The notes under the pieces were generated by a model. The model was given only the letters and a program-made list of their open reading frames with translations. It did not search any database and was not told where the DNA came from. From positions 1-39,899 of the forward strand of contig JAITCH010000003.1 of NCBI GenBank assembly GCA_031283185.1: a stretch of 39,899 nucleotides of DNA. The letters are read 5' to 3'. Both the position numbers and the translations under genes were made by a program. Each line of letters begins with the position of its first letter. Positions within the stretch are counted from its first letter, which is position 1. The stretch comes from Rickettsiales bacterium. GTDB lineage: Bacteria > Pseudomonadota > Alphaproteobacteria > Rs-D84. Positions 31,781 to 39,899 of the stretch are shown here, one piece after another.

Positions 31781-32081
31781 ATTCAAAGAACTTGATTTCG
31801 CGGAACTTATAAATACCGAAGAAAAACAGGCTGCGTATTTAAATGCGGAACTTAAAGAAGGGGATCCTTTTTATGTAAAACTCGCGCTTGCCAATATCGC
31901 TCGCGCTCGCAATATGACTGAACTTGCGAAAAAAGCGGGTGTTCCTCGCATAAGTCTATATCGTGCATTATCCAGAAATGGAAATCCGGAACATGCGACT
32001 ATTGAAAAAATCGCGGATGCTTTGGATATGCGTCTTATGGTTGTTCCAAAAAATGCGCGTGTGGAATTAAGGCCGCAATAA
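31764..32081 (+). CDS. HTH antitoxin (addiction module antidote protein)
   Basis: A 105-residue antitoxin paired with the preceding toxin. The C-terminal two thirds form an XRE/Cro-type helix-turn-helix: ARNMTELAKKAGVPRISLYRAL and NPEHATIEKIADALDMRLMV in sequence. The N-terminal segment DFAELINTEEKQAAYLNAEL is the toxin-binding part typical of the family. GAGGAG precedes the ATG, inside the toxin gene. It probably represses the operon through the palindrome at 31433-31452. Confidence 0.88.
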   Translation: MKMKTKFKELDFAELINTEEKQAAYLNAELKEGDPFYVKLALANIARARNMTELAKKAGVPRISLYRALSRNGNPEHATIEKIADALDMRLMVVPKNARVELRPQ

Positions 32082-32151
32082 ATCTCGTGCGAAAAACAAT
32101 AATAAATATCTCAAAAAATCCATCGTTGTCGCAATGCCGAATTAATAATCT

Positions 32152-32307
32152 CAAAAAACATTAGGTGCATCGCGTTTGCGAGGATAGAACGCCCAATATC
32201 AAGGAAAGCCGGGGGCGAAGTTGGCGTCTGCCAATGAGTGTGCCCCCGGTTTCCGAAGATAGTGGGCGTTATAGACCGCAAACGAAAAATGCGCCTTATG
32301 TTTTTTG
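32152..32307. repeat. 156-bp rod-like inverted repeat (structured RNA or bidirectional terminator)
   Basis: The two halves pair almost end to end: CAAAAAACAT/ATGTTTTTTG, AGGTGCAT/ATGCGCCT, CGTTTGCG/CGCAAACG, AACGCCCA/TGGGCGTT, TATC/GATA, GGAAA/TTTCC and CCGGGGGC/GCCCCCGG, topped by a small TTGGC/GCCAA hairpin. The A6 and T6 at the ends give a T run after the stem on both strands. It separates the convergent antitoxin and 32308-32646 genes. It may be a bidirectional terminator, an independent non-coding RNA or a palindromic mobile repeat. The 6S RNA also has a rod shape, but its large central bubble is not evident. Confidence 0.75.
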
Positions 32308-32646
32308 TCATTGCCTCTCAATGATATGGCCTTCCATGTCGGCTAGACATTTCCGCCCGTCTATATTTGCGACAAATCGTCCGTCTGAATAGACCTTTAT
32401 CCCGCGTTGTCCGTGAATCAAGACTTTATCCGTTCCGATCAAGTCTGCCCGCGATCCGTGCAGCAATTTATCCCAATACTCTGAAATGCCATTACACGAA
32501 TCGTTTCTGTATGGTGCGATGACGAGTCCTCCTCGTTTTCTGATTGCCTCCATATCATATTTGTATTTATTGTTGCGGATGATATATGCCTGATAAGGTG
32601 ATAGGTGCATTGCCGCCATAATTTTTTCCAAATCAAAGAAAAACAT
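32308..32646 (-). CDS. Hypothetical protein
   Basis: A 112-residue protein from ATG 32646, chosen because GGGAG lies just before it. The longer ORF upstream adds 24 hydrophobic residues without a ribosome site. No family is recognised. It has no signal peptide from this start, a mixed alpha/beta composition and a basic middle (IRNNKYKYDMEAIRKRGG). The C-terminal part HGQRGIKVYSDGRFVANIDG reads like a small beta hairpin domain. Its stop codon abuts the large inverted repeat. Confidence 0.5.
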   Translation of the reverse strand: MFFFDLEKIMAAMHLSPYQAYIIRNNKYKYDMEAIRKRGGLVIAPYRNDSCNGISEYWDKLLHGSRADLIGTDKVLIHGQRGIKVYSDGRFVANIDGRKCLADMEGHIIERQ

Positions 32647-32752
32647 AGTAAAACTCCCATTATTTTCAATGAGGATTATTAAAAATCGGATGGCAATCTT
32701 CAATCGGAAGATATTCACAGGAATAAAAATGATGGATTAAGTGGGAATTGTC

Positions 32753-32780
32753 TTGACTTTTTCTGCCAACACTATATAAT
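32753..32780 (+). promoter_or_regulatory. Promoter of the str ribosomal operon
   Basis: TTGACT (32753-32758), a 16-nt spacer and TATAAT (32775-32780). Transcription should start near 32787, leaving a leader of about 145 nt before rpsL. Confidence 0.75.
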
Positions 32781-32823
32781 TAGTTCACTTTGATACAAGT
32801 CAAGTTTCAAGGTAAAAACACAA

Positions 32824-32892
32824 GAAAACCAGGGTTTTCAGCGGATTTATAAACCAGTCCCTCGGGGGTGGAATAAATCCGAAAGGGTTTTC
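32824..32892 (+). promoter_or_regulatory. Structured rpsL leader with alternative pairings
   Basis: GAAAACC (32824-32830) can pair with either of two identical GGTTTTC segments (32833-32839 or 32886-32892). Between them GGATTTAT (32843-32850) and ATAAATCC (32873-32880) form a perfect 8-bp stem. Mutually exclusive folds suggest a regulatory leader, perhaps sensed by a ribosomal protein of the operon. No described riboswitch is recognised. Confidence 0.5.
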
Positions 32893-32931
32893 TTATGCGA
32901 AAGAAAATAAAATAAAAACAAAGGGTTATTG

Positions 32932-33306
32932 ATGCCAACCATCAACCAACTGATTCGGAAATCCAGAAAAAGCAAAATTAGCCGGGATAAAGTTCCAGCG
33001 ATGCAGGAAAATCCGCAAAAGCGCGGTGTTTGCACTCGTGTTTATACGACGACTCCGAAAAAGCCGAATTCGGCGTTGCGGAAAGTTGCGCGTGTTAAAT
33101 TAGTGAACGGGATGGAAGTTACATCATATATACCTGGCGAAGGGCATAACTTGCAGGAACATTCTGTTGTTATGATCCGTGGCGGACGCGTAAAGGACTT
33201 GCCGGGTGTTCGTTATCATATAATTCGTGGCGTATTGGATACACAGGGTGTATCTGCGCGTAAACAGGCTCGCTCTGTATATGGTGCGAAGCGCAAAAAA
33301 GCATAA
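32932..33306 (+). CDS. rpsL: 30S ribosomal protein S12
   Basis: A decoding-centre protein, 124 residues. [13 protein letters not shown] at the N-terminus and [11 protein letters not shown] (where streptomycin-resistance mutations occur in other species; here the wild-type Lys is present) are diagnostic. [29 protein letters not shown] is in the C-terminal half in its normal form. The ATG at 32932 with AAAGGG before it is preferred over the TTG one codon earlier. First gene of the str operon. Confidence 0.98.
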   Translation: MPTINQLIRKSRKSKISRDKVPAMQENPQKRGVCTRVYTTTPKKPNSALRKVARVKLVNGMEVTSYIPGEGHNLQEHSVVMIRGGRVKDLPGVRYHIIRGVLDTQGVSARKQARSVYGAKRKKA

Positions 33307-33316
33307 GGAATAAGGA

Positions 33317-33784
33317 ATGTCAAGACGCAAAGCAGCAATAAAGCGTGAAATTCTCCCGGATGCCGTGTATGGCAATCTTGTGGTGGCGAAGTTGGTTAAC
33401 GCCATTATGGAGGATGGAAAAAAGGAAGTAGCGGAAAAGATAGTTTATGGCGCGTTTGAGAAATTGAAAAGAATTCAGAAAGACGAACTCCGCGGGTTTT
33501 TGGATGCGGTTGATGCGGTAAAGCCATCTGTTGAGGTCAAGGGTCGCCGTGTTGGCGGTGCGACATATCAAGTCCCGGTAGAAGTTTCATCGACCCGGGC
33601 GCAGACGCTTGCATTGCGCTGGCTGACAAGTTTGGCGAAAAAGCGCGGCGAGCGGTCAATGGAAGACAGGTTGTTTGGCGAACTCAGGGATACATTGGCG
33701 GGCAATAGCGCGTCAGTGAAGAAAAAAGTAGATACACATAAAATGGCGGAGGCTAATAAGGCTTTCGCTCATTTTCGTTGGTAA
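33317..33784 (+). CDS. rpsG: 30S ribosomal protein S7
   Basis: A primary 16S rRNA-binding protein that nucleates the 30S head, 155 residues, normal length. [15 protein letters not shown] and [16 protein letters not shown] are family signatures. It starts 10 nt after rpsL with AAGGAATAAGGA before the ATG. In E. coli S7 represses this operon. Whether it acts on the leader here is unknown. Confidence 0.98.
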   Translation: MSRRKAAIKREILPDAVYGNLVVAKLVNAIMEDGKKEVAEKIVYGAFEKLKRIQKDELRGFLDAVDAVKPSVEVKGRRVGGATYQVPVEVSSTRAQTLALRWLTSLAKKRGERSMEDRLFGELRDTLAGNSASVKKKVDTHKMAEANKAFAHFRW

Positions 33785-33811
33785 TTCACAAGGGAAGGAT
33801 AGGAAGAAAAA

Positions 33812-35893
33812 ATGTCTGTTGGTAAAAATGTTCCTCTTAATATGTATAGAAATATCGGCATTATGGCTCATATTGATGCTGGTAAGACGACCACTTCGGA
33901 ACGCATACTTTTTTATACCGGCAAAACTTATAAGATAGGCGAAGTGCATGATGGCGCGGCGACTATGGATTGGATGGCGCAGGAACAAGAACGCGGAATA
34001 ACGATTACCAGTGCGGCGACTACTTGTTTTTGGCGCGATCATCGGATTAATTTGATTGATACCCCGGGCCATGTGGACTTCACGATGGAAGTGGAGAGAT
34101 CCTTGCGCGTGCTTGACGGCGCGGTTGCGATATTCGAGTCTGTGTCGGGTGTTCAGCCGCAGACTGAAACGGTTTGGCGTCAAGCGGACAGATATAATGT
34201 TCCGCGCATTTGTTATGTTAATAAGATGGATCGCATTGGCGGCGACTTCTTTCGTTGTGTGGATATGATTCGTGAGCGGCTGGGTGCAAATCCGGTCGTT
34301 CTTAATATGCCGATTGGAAACGAGAATGATTATAAGGGTGTTGTTGACCTTGTGAAAATGAAGGGCTTGATTTGGGAAGATGAATCTGGCGCGAATCCGA
34401 CTGAAATTGAAATTCCCGCAGAATTAAAAGCCAAGGCGGATGAACTTCACGGCAAATTGATAGAGGCGGCCGTTGAAATGGACGATGCCGCGATGGAAGC
34501 GTATATGGAAGGTAAAGAGCCGGATGTAGATACGCTGAAAAAATTAATTCGCAAAGGAACTATAAAGCAGGCTTTCGTTCCGATATTGAACGGGTCTTCG
34601 TTCAAGAACAAGGGCGTTCAGCCATTGTTGGATGCTGTTGTTGATTATTTGCCTTCGCCGGAAGATATTCCTGCGGTCAAGGGCGTGAAGATGGACGGCG
34701 AGACTGCGGACGCAAGGCATCCTTCATTGACAGAGCCGTTCTCGGCGATGGCGTTCAAGGTTGCGAATGATCCGTTTGTAGGTTCATTGATGTTCATTCG
34801 TGTTTATTCCGGGAAATTGAATTCGGGTTCGTATGTTTATAATGCGACCCGGGACAAACGGGAACGCGTAGGTCGTATGTTGTTGATGCACGCGAATACC
34901 CGCGAAGAAATTAAAGAGGCCGGTGCGGGCGACATCGTGACCCTCGTTGGTCTGAAAGATACGCTGACTGGCGATACGCTTTGCGATGAAAATAAGCCGA
35001 TTATATTGGAAAAGATTCATATTCCAGAGCCGGTTATGGACTTGGCGATTGAACCGAAGACCAAGGCTGATATTGAAAAGATGTCGCTGGGCTTGCAGGC
35101 GTTGGCGAAGGAAGATCCTTCATTCCGCGTTAAGACCGACCAGGAATCCGGGCAGACTATTTTGTCTGGTGTTGGCGAATTGCACCTTGAAATCATCGTG
35201 GACAGATTGATGCGCGAGTTTAAGGTAGAGGCGAATGTTGGCGAACCGCAGATTGCATACCGCGAAACAATTCGCAAATCCATTACTCGGGAATATACGC
35301 ATAAGAAACAGACTGGTGGATCGGGTCAATACGCGCAGGTCAAAATTATGTTTGAACCTTTGGAACCGGGATCGGGCGAAGTGTTCGAGAATAAGATTGT
35401 GGGCGGATCGGTGCCAAAGGAATTCATTCCGGGTGTGGAAAAGGGCATAAAGATTGCGAAACAAACTGGTGTGATTATTGGTTATCCGACTATTGATTTC
35501 AAGGCGACTTTGATTGATGGAAAGTATCACGAAGTTGACTCTAATGTATTGTGCTTTGAAATTGCATCGCGGGCTTGCTTCCGCGAAGCGATTGCAGATG
35601 CGTCCCCGAAATTGCTGGAACCGATTATGAAACTCAGCGTTACTACTCCGGAAGAATATGTCGGCGATATTATTGGCGACTTGAATTCCCGTCGCGGCCA
35701 GATAAACGGCATGGAAATGCAGTTTGGCGCGCAGGTCATTGATGCGTGTGTTCCGCTTGCGTCAATGTTCGGATATGTAAAGACTTTGCGGTCGTTGTCG
35801 CAGGGTCGGGCAAGTCCGTTTATGGAGTTGTCGCATTACGCCGAAGTTCCGGGGAATGTAGTTGACGAAGTCGTCAAAAAGCATAAGAAGTAA
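33812..35893 (+). CDS. fusA: Elongation factor G
   Basis: The translocation GTPase, 693 residues. The GTP-binding motifs are intact: AHIDAGKTT (G1), the RGITI switch I segment (G2), DTPGHVDF (G3), NKMD (G4). Domains II-V follow with [10 protein letters not shown] and the C-terminal [21 protein letters not shown]. Ribosome site AAGGATAGGAAG. In the str operon between rpsG and tuf. Confidence 0.98.
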   Translation: MSVGKNVPLNMYRNIGIMAHIDAGKTTTSERILFYTGKTYKIGEVHDGAATMDWMAQEQERGITITSAATTCFWRDHRINLIDTPGHVDFTMEVERSLRVLDGAVAIFESVSGVQPQTETVWRQADRYNVPRICYVNKMDRIGGDFFRCVDMIRERLGANPVVLNMPIGNENDYKGVVDLVKMKGLIWEDESGANPTEIEIPAELKAKADELHGKLIEAAVEMDDAAMEAYMEGKEPDVDTLKKLIRKGTIKQAFVPILNGSSFKNKGVQPLLDAVVDYLPSPEDIPAVKGVKMDGETADARHPSLTEPFSAMAFKVANDPFVGSLMFIRVYSGKLNSGSYVYNATRDKRERVGRMLLMHANTREEIKEAGAGDIVTLVGLKDTLTGDTLCDENKPIILEKIHIPEPVMDLAIEPKTKADIEKMSLGLQALAKEDPSFRVKTDQESGQTILSGVGELHLEIIVDRLMREFKVEANVGEPQIAYRETIRKSITREYTHKKQTGGSGQYAQVKIMFEPLEPGSGEVFENKIVGGSVPKEFIPGVEKGIKIAKQTGVIIGYPTIDFKATLIDGKYHEVDSNVLCFEIASRACFREAIADASPKLLEPIMKLSVTTPEEYVGDIIGDLNSRRGQINGMEMQFGAQVIDACVPLASMFGYVKTLRSLSQGRASPFMELSHYAEVPGNVVDEVVKKHKK

Positions 35894-35937
35894 TTTTAAG
35901 TAAAAACGAAACAAAACCACTGCCAAAGGAGGAAACT

Positions 35938-37125
35938 ATGGCAAAAGAAAAATATATCAGAAGCAAGCCCCATGTCAATGTCGGCACGATTGGCCATATT
36001 GATCACGGAAAAACGACCACGACAGCGGCGTTGTGCCACTTTTATGGTATTGGCAATGACAAGAATAAGGGCGTTGATAAAATTGACGCGGCACCCGAAG
36101 AAAAGGCTCGTGGCATAACGATCAATACGGCGCATGTTGAGTATGAAACCGCCGGTCGTCATTATGCACATGTCGACTGCCCGGGACATGAAGATTATAT
36201 TAAAAATATGATTACTGGTGCGGCGCAGATGGACGGCGCGATCTTGGTTGTTGCGGCGACAGACGGCCCGATGCCTCAGACTCGTGAACATGTGTTGTTG
36301 GCGCGTCAGGTTGGTATTCCGAATATCGTTGTGTTCTTGAACAAGTGCGATATGGTCAATGACGCGGAATTGTTGGACTTGGTTGAAATGGAAGTCCGCG
36401 AATTGTTGTCAGCGAACAAGTTTGACGGCGATAACGCGCCGATTATCCGCGGTTCTGCATTGTCGGCTTTGGAAGACAAATCGGACGGATTGGGCAAGGA
36501 AGCGATTGATAACTTGCTGAACGCGTTGGATACATATATTCCGCTGCCGCAAAGACCGGTTGACAAGCCGTTCATTATGCCGGTTGAAGATGTGTTCTCG
36601 ATTTCTGGTCGTGGAACTGTTGTGACGGGCCGTATTGAAGCGGGCGTCATAAAGGTTGGCGAAGAAGTTGAAATCGTTGGCTTGAAGCCGACACAAAAGA
36701 CCGTCGTAACTGGCGTTGAAATGTTCCGCAAATTGTTGGATCAGGGTGAAGCAGGCGACAATGTCGGCTTGTTGCTCCGTGGAACGAAGAAAGAAGAAGT
36801 AGAGCGCGGCCAAGTTCTGTGCAAACCGGGATCAATTACCCCGCACACAGAGTTTGAAGCAGAGTGCTATATTTTGACGAAAGAAGAGGGCGGCCGCCAT
36901 ACGGCGTTCTTCTCGAACTATCGTCCTCAGTTCTTCTTCTCGACAACTGATGTTACGGGAACGATTGAATTGCCAGCAGGCAAAGAAATGGTTCTTCCGG
37001 GCGACAACTTGAAGTTCAATGTCAAGTTAATTGCTCCGATTGCGATGGACGAAGGCCGTCGCTTTGCTATCCGCGAAGGCGGAAGAACGGTTGGTGCCGG
37101 TGTCGTAACGAAGATAATCAAATAA
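35938..37125 (+). CDS. tuf: Elongation factor Tu
   Basis: Delivers aminoacyl-tRNA to the ribosome, 395 residues. The motifs [29 protein letters not shown] and NKCD are all present. A strong AAAGGAGGAA ribosome site fits high expression. One copy is seen here. Many proteobacteria have a second elsewhere. Confidence 0.98.
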   Translation: MAKEKYIRSKPHVNVGTIGHIDHGKTTTTAALCHFYGIGNDKNKGVDKIDAAPEEKARGITINTAHVEYETAGRHYAHVDCPGHEDYIKNMITGAAQMDGAILVVAATDGPMPQTREHVLLARQVGIPNIVVFLNKCDMVNDAELLDLVEMEVRELLSANKFDGDNAPIIRGSALSALEDKSDGLGKEAIDNLLNALDTYIPLPQRPVDKPFIMPVEDVFSISGRGTVVTGRIEAGVIKVGEEVEIVGLKPTQKTVVTGVEMFRKLLDQGEAGDNVGLLLRGTKKEEVERGQVLCKPGSITPHTEFEAECYILTKEEGGRHTAFFSNYRPQFFFSTTDVTGTIELPAGKEMVLPGDNLKFNVKLIAPIAMDEGRRFAIREGGRTVGAGVVTKIIK

Positions 37126-37149
37126 GAAAAAGTGAAAGGGAAATAGGCC

Positions 37150-37458
37150 ATGTTGTCCTCTATAATAAGAATAACGCTGCATGCTTTTGATCACCGGGTT
37201 CTGGTGTCGTCTGTTGATGAAATTGTAAAGACGGCTAAAAGAACCGGGGCTGAGATTGCGGGGCCTGTTTCCCTTCCGACTAAGATACAGAAATTTACTG
37301 TCAACCGCTCGCCTCACATAGACAAGAAGTCTCGTGAACAATTCGAGATACGCAATCATAAACGCGTAATTGATATAGTTAATCCAACCCCTCAGACTGT
37401 TGATGCCTTGATGAAGTTGGATTTGGCGTCCGGCGTTGAAGTGAAGATAAAATTATAA
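37150..37458 (+). CDS. rpsJ: 30S ribosomal protein S10
   Basis: 102 residues, with [16 protein letters not shown] at the start and [20 protein letters not shown] in the middle, both diagnostic. In E. coli S10 is also a partner of NusB in antitermination. First gene of the S10 cluster, 24 nt after tuf with no visible terminator, so str and S10 genes are probably co-transcribed. Confidence 0.98.
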   Translation: MLSSIIRITLHAFDHRVLVSSVDEIVKTAKRTGAEIAGPVSLPTKIQKFTVNRSPHIDKKSREQFEIRNHKRVIDIVNPTPQTVDALMKLDLASGVEVKIKL

Positions 37459-37474
37459 GAAAGGCATAAAGAAT

Positions 37475-38221
37475 ATGAAACGCTCAGGATTAATAACAGA
37501 AAAAGTCGGTATGACGCGCCTTTATGACGCGGCGGGTGTATCCACGCCAGTTACCGTTTTGGCGGTCAAGGATTGCACTTGTGTCGGGCAAAGAACGATT
37601 GCGACTAATGGCTATGTTGCGGTGCAGTTAGGCTTGAACGAGGCCAAGGACAAGCATATGTCGAAACCAGAATTGGGTCATTGTAAGAAACAGGGTGTTC
37701 GCCCGTTCCGCAAGGTCTCGGAATTCAGGGTTTCGGAAGATTGTCTTATCCCGGTCGGGACGAAAATGTCCGCCGGGCATTTTGTTGCCGGTCAGTTTAT
37801 TGATGCCGAGGGTGTGTCCAAGGGTAAGGGTTTTGCAGGTGCGATAAAGCGGCATAATTTCGGCGGCGATTGCGCGACACACGGCGTGTTAAAGGCGCAT
37901 CGTTCATTGGGCGGAACTGGTATGCGCGAATGGCCGGGTCGTGTGTTCAAGGGCAAACGGATGGCGGGACAAATGGGCGCGGAAAAAGTGTCAGTGCAGA
38001 ATCTGAAAGTCTTTGGATGTGATTTGGAAGATAATTTATTGTTTATAGAGGGCGCGGTTCCGGGGGCAAAAGGGTCATATATAATTGTTGCGGACGCGGT
38101 GAAAAAAGAAATGCCGAAAGATTTGCCGATGCCGACCTTGATGAAAAAGGTAGAAACGGCGCCGGTTATTGAAGAATCTCCTGTTGCGGAAGTTGCCGCA
38201 GAAGAGAAGGTGGGTGAATAA
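37475..38221 (+). CDS. rplC: 50S ribosomal protein L3
   Basis: 248 residues. The core has RSGLITEKVGMTRLYD and FAGAIKRHNFGGDCATHG, then RSLGGTGMREWPGRVFKGKRM in its usual place. The protein is about 35-40 residues longer than E. coli L3 because of an acidic Glu/Val/Ala-rich C-terminal tail, as in some alphaproteobacteria. The stop overlaps the rplD start by 1 nt (TAATG). Confidence 0.97.
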   Translation: MKRSGLITEKVGMTRLYDAAGVSTPVTVLAVKDCTCVGQRTIATNGYVAVQLGLNEAKDKHMSKPELGHCKKQGVRPFRKVSEFRVSEDCLIPVGTKMSAGHFVAGQFIDAEGVSKGKGFAGAIKRHNFGGDCATHGVLKAHRSLGGTGMREWPGRVFKGKRMAGQMGAEKVSVQNLKVFGCDLEDNLLFIEGAVPGAKGSYIIVADAVKKEMPKDLPMPTLMKKVETAPVIEESPVAEVAAEEKVGE

Positions 38222-38847
38222 TGCAGTTAGATATATTGAATTTTGACGGGAAATCCGTTGGCAAGCAAAGCCTGAATGACGCGATATTTGGTATTGAGCC
38301 ACGCGCAGACATTTTGCATCGCGTTGTGGTTTGGCAGGATGCGAACAAGCGTTCTGGTAATCACGCGGCCAAGACGATTTCGGATGTTTCCGGGACGACC
38401 AAAAAGCCGTTCAAGCAGAAAAAGACGGGTCGTGCCCGCCAGGGATCCTTACGCAATCCGCATCAAAGGGGCGGTGCTGCATCGGTTAGCGCGCCGAAAG
38501 TCCATTCGCACGCGATTGATCTGCCGAAGAAAGTTCGCGTTCTTGGATTGAAGATGGCATTATCGTCCAAGGCGAAAAATGGCACCTTGATAATTTTGGA
38601 TTCGGAAAAGATGATGGCTCCGAAAAGCGCGACATTGGCGAAATCGTTAAAGGCATTGAAATTGTCGAATGTTTTGTTTGTTGGCGGCGATGCGCTGGAT
38701 GCGAATTTCAAGAAATCGGTTGCGAATGTTCATAATGTGGATGCGTTGCCGACCATTGGGTTGAATGTAAAGGATGTGTTGAACCACGGGTCTTTGGTTA
38801 TTACAAAGGACGCGGTTGGCGCAATAGAAAAAAGATTGGGGGCGTAA
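38221..38847 (+). CDS. rplD: 50S ribosomal protein L4
   Basis: 208 residues. RSGNHAAKTISDVSG, then KPFKQKKTGRARQGSLRNPH is the conserved loop that reaches the exit tunnel. In E. coli L4 represses the S10 operon. Coupled to rplC by a TAATG overlap and to rplW by a 3-nt gap. Confidence 0.97.
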   Translation: MQLDILNFDGKSVGKQSLNDAIFGIEPRADILHRVVVWQDANKRSGNHAAKTISDVSGTTKKPFKQKKTGRARQGSLRNPHQRGGAASVSAPKVHSHAIDLPKKVRVLGLKMALSSKAKNGTLIILDSEKMMAPKSATLAKSLKALKLSNVLFVGGDALDANFKKSVANVHNVDALPTIGLNVKDVLNHGSLVITKDAVGAIEKRLGA

Positions 38848-38850
38848 GAG

Positions 38851-39171
38851 ATGGCGGACAAGAAAGAAAAGAAAGTTATGGCGACCCCGCGGACATTTGA
38901 TGTCTTGCGTTGCCCGATAATTTCGGAAAAGGCGGCAGCCTTGGCCGAACATAATGGCCTGGCGTTTCAGGTTGCGACAGACGCGACCAAGAAAGAAATC
39001 GCGCAGGCGGTAGAGACGCTTTATAAGGCGAAGGTAAAGAAAGTAAATATCGTCCGTATTCAGGGCAAGATCAAGGCGTTCAAAGGCAGATCTGGCGCGC
39101 GGAATATGGTAAAGAAAGCGTATGTTATTTTGGCCGATAATCAAAAAATTGATGTTATGGCCAAACTATAA
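38851..39171 (+). CDS. rplW: 50S ribosomal protein L23
   Basis: 106 residues, near the tunnel exit where SRP and trigger factor dock. [18 protein letters not shown] and [19 protein letters not shown] are family features. Usual position in the S10 operon. Confidence 0.96.
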   Translation: MADKKEKKVMATPRTFDVLRCPIISEKAAALAEHNGLAFQVATDATKKEIAQAVETLYKAKVKKVNIVRIQGKIKAFKGRSGARNMVKKAYVILADNQKIDVMAKL

Positions 39172-39182
39172 GGAAGAGTGAA

Positions 39183-39899
39183 ATGGCATTAAAGCAATAT
39201 AAACCTAATACTCCTGGAACCCGCGGCCTTGTGCTTGTGGATCGTTCTGGCTTGCATAAGGGTGCGCCGGAAAAGTTGTTGACGACTGGATTAAAATCCA
39301 AGGGCGGCCGTAATAATTTTGGTCATATAACCGTTCCGCATCAGGGCGGCGGGCACAAGCGTAAGTATCGCATCATAGATTTCAAGCGCAAAAAGTTGGA
39401 CATTCCGGCAAAGGTTGTTCACTTGGAATACGATCCGAACAGAACGGCGTTTATCGCGCTTATTGAATACAAGGATGGCGAAAAGGCGTATATTCTCGCG
39501 CCGCAGAAATTGGCAGTTGGCGATACCGTTATGGCAGGCGCGGGCGCGGATATAAAGCCGGGCAATGCGTTGCCGTTAAAGAATATGCCGATTGGAACCG
39601 TGGTGCATAATGTTGAACTCAATCCGGGCGCGGGCGGACAACTTGCGCGTTCAGCTGGGTGCTATGTGCAGTTGATGGGTAAGGATGGCATATACGCGCA
39701 GATTAAAATGAATTCGGGCGAACTCAGAAAAGTTCTGTCGGATTGTATGGCGACCGTCGGTGTTGTGTCGAATCCTGATCAGCGCAATGTCAGTCTTGGT
39801 AAGGCTGGCCGTGCAAGATGGCTTGGCATTCGCCCCAGCACCCGTGGTATTGCGATGAATCCTGTGGATCATCCGATGGGTGGTGGTAATGGAAAGTCC
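39183..39899 (+). CDS. rplB: 50S ribosomal protein L2 (partial, runs off window)
   Basis: Open from ATG 39183 to the window end, 239 codons without a stop, of about 275 expected. The translation begins [20 protein letters not shown] and contains [20 protein letters not shown], then [11 protein letters not shown] earlier, typical of L2, which supports peptidyl transferase assembly. The end reaches the conserved HPMGGGNGK segment, whose His is important for activity. A GGAAGAG ribosome site precedes it. Confidence 0.97.
   Translation, partial: MALKQYKPNTPGTRGLVLVDRSGLHKGAPEKLLTTGLKSKGGRNNFGHITVPHQGGGHKRKYRIIDFKRKKLDIPAKVVHLEYDPNRTAFIALIEYKDGEKAYILAPQKLAVGDTVMAGAGADIKPGNALPLKNMPIGTVVHNVELNPGAGGQLARSAGCYVQLMGKDGIYAQIKMNSGELRKVLSDCMATVGVVSNPDQRNVSLGKAGRARWLGIRPSTRGIAMNPVDHPMGGGNGKS

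Noticed and set aside
32152-32307. 6S RNA
   Set aside because: The rod shape is suggestive, but the internal loops are only about 6-7 nt per side and no flanking zapA or folate cyclo-ligase gene is present, so I keep it as an unassigned structure.
35896-36835. Long antisense frames under tuf and fusA
   Set aside because: They are shadows of highly biased codon use in ribosomal-operon genes and show no ribosome sites or family features.

Overview
The window looks like a chromosomal segment of a host- or gut-associated alphaproteobacterium, probably from a draft or metagenome-assembled genome. This is inferred from gene content and order: tolB, uvrC-pgsA, clpP-clpX, infC, and an uninterrupted rpsL-rpsG-fusA-tuf-rpsJ-rplC-rplD-rplW-rplB string. 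No rRNA gene is present to fix the taxonomy. Core genes are moderately GC-rich and use GCG, CGC and GGC codons freely. Several stretches are plainly AT-rich and look acquired.

Layout. 1-7450: a GT61-family glycosyltransferase ending in a 30-bp poly-G/C tract, tolB, then a rightward rluC-type pseudouridine synthase, an AsmA-like protein, a LysE/RhtB exporter, a relic of a small HTH gene, tRNA-Thr(GGT) and a leftward uppP. 7516-13122: aspS, then an outer-membrane barrel gene with 16 G just before its ATG, divergent from a small HTH regulator with a 12-bp palindrome in front of it, and a leftward uvrC-pgsA-(Cys-rich secreted protein) operon. 13180-17305: a type IV pilin-like protein, a secreted Ala-rich protein with a C9 tract in its signal region, infC (best read as starting at AUU) and a large mosaic cell-envelope protein.

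17330-27330 is an accessory region at a tRNA-Ser(GCT) gene. A 23-bp copy of the tRNA 3' end occurs three times (18136, 23344, 27236) and divides the region into tandem island-like segments. Left of the first copy is a restriction-endonuclease-like gene broken by an in-frame TGA. Segment A (18159-23343) holds a C5-cytosine methyltransferase, a convergent HNH-like endonuclease, an OLD-family ATPase/TOPRIM nuclease and a chimeric ORF. Segment B (23367-27235) holds an SH3b/superinfection-immunity-like membrane protein, overlapped by a membrane-anchored UvrD-type helicase with an embedded nuclease-like domain, and a truncated tyrosine integrase. This is a defence-island architecture. The SH3b-Imm plus helicase pair is the best candidate for an undescribed system.

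27330-32750: a candidate SRP RNA divergent from tRNA-Ser, a GIY-YIG protein, clpX and clpP, small secreted and regulatory proteins, a DUF2147 protein, a RelE/HigB-type toxin-antitoxin pair and a 156-bp rod-like inverted repeat. 32753-39899: the str and start of the S10 ribosomal operons, with a structured rpsL leader.

Themes: homopolymeric tracts at three envelope genes (possible phase variation), near-leaderless transcripts (rluC and the Ala-rich protein), and layered mobile and defence DNA.
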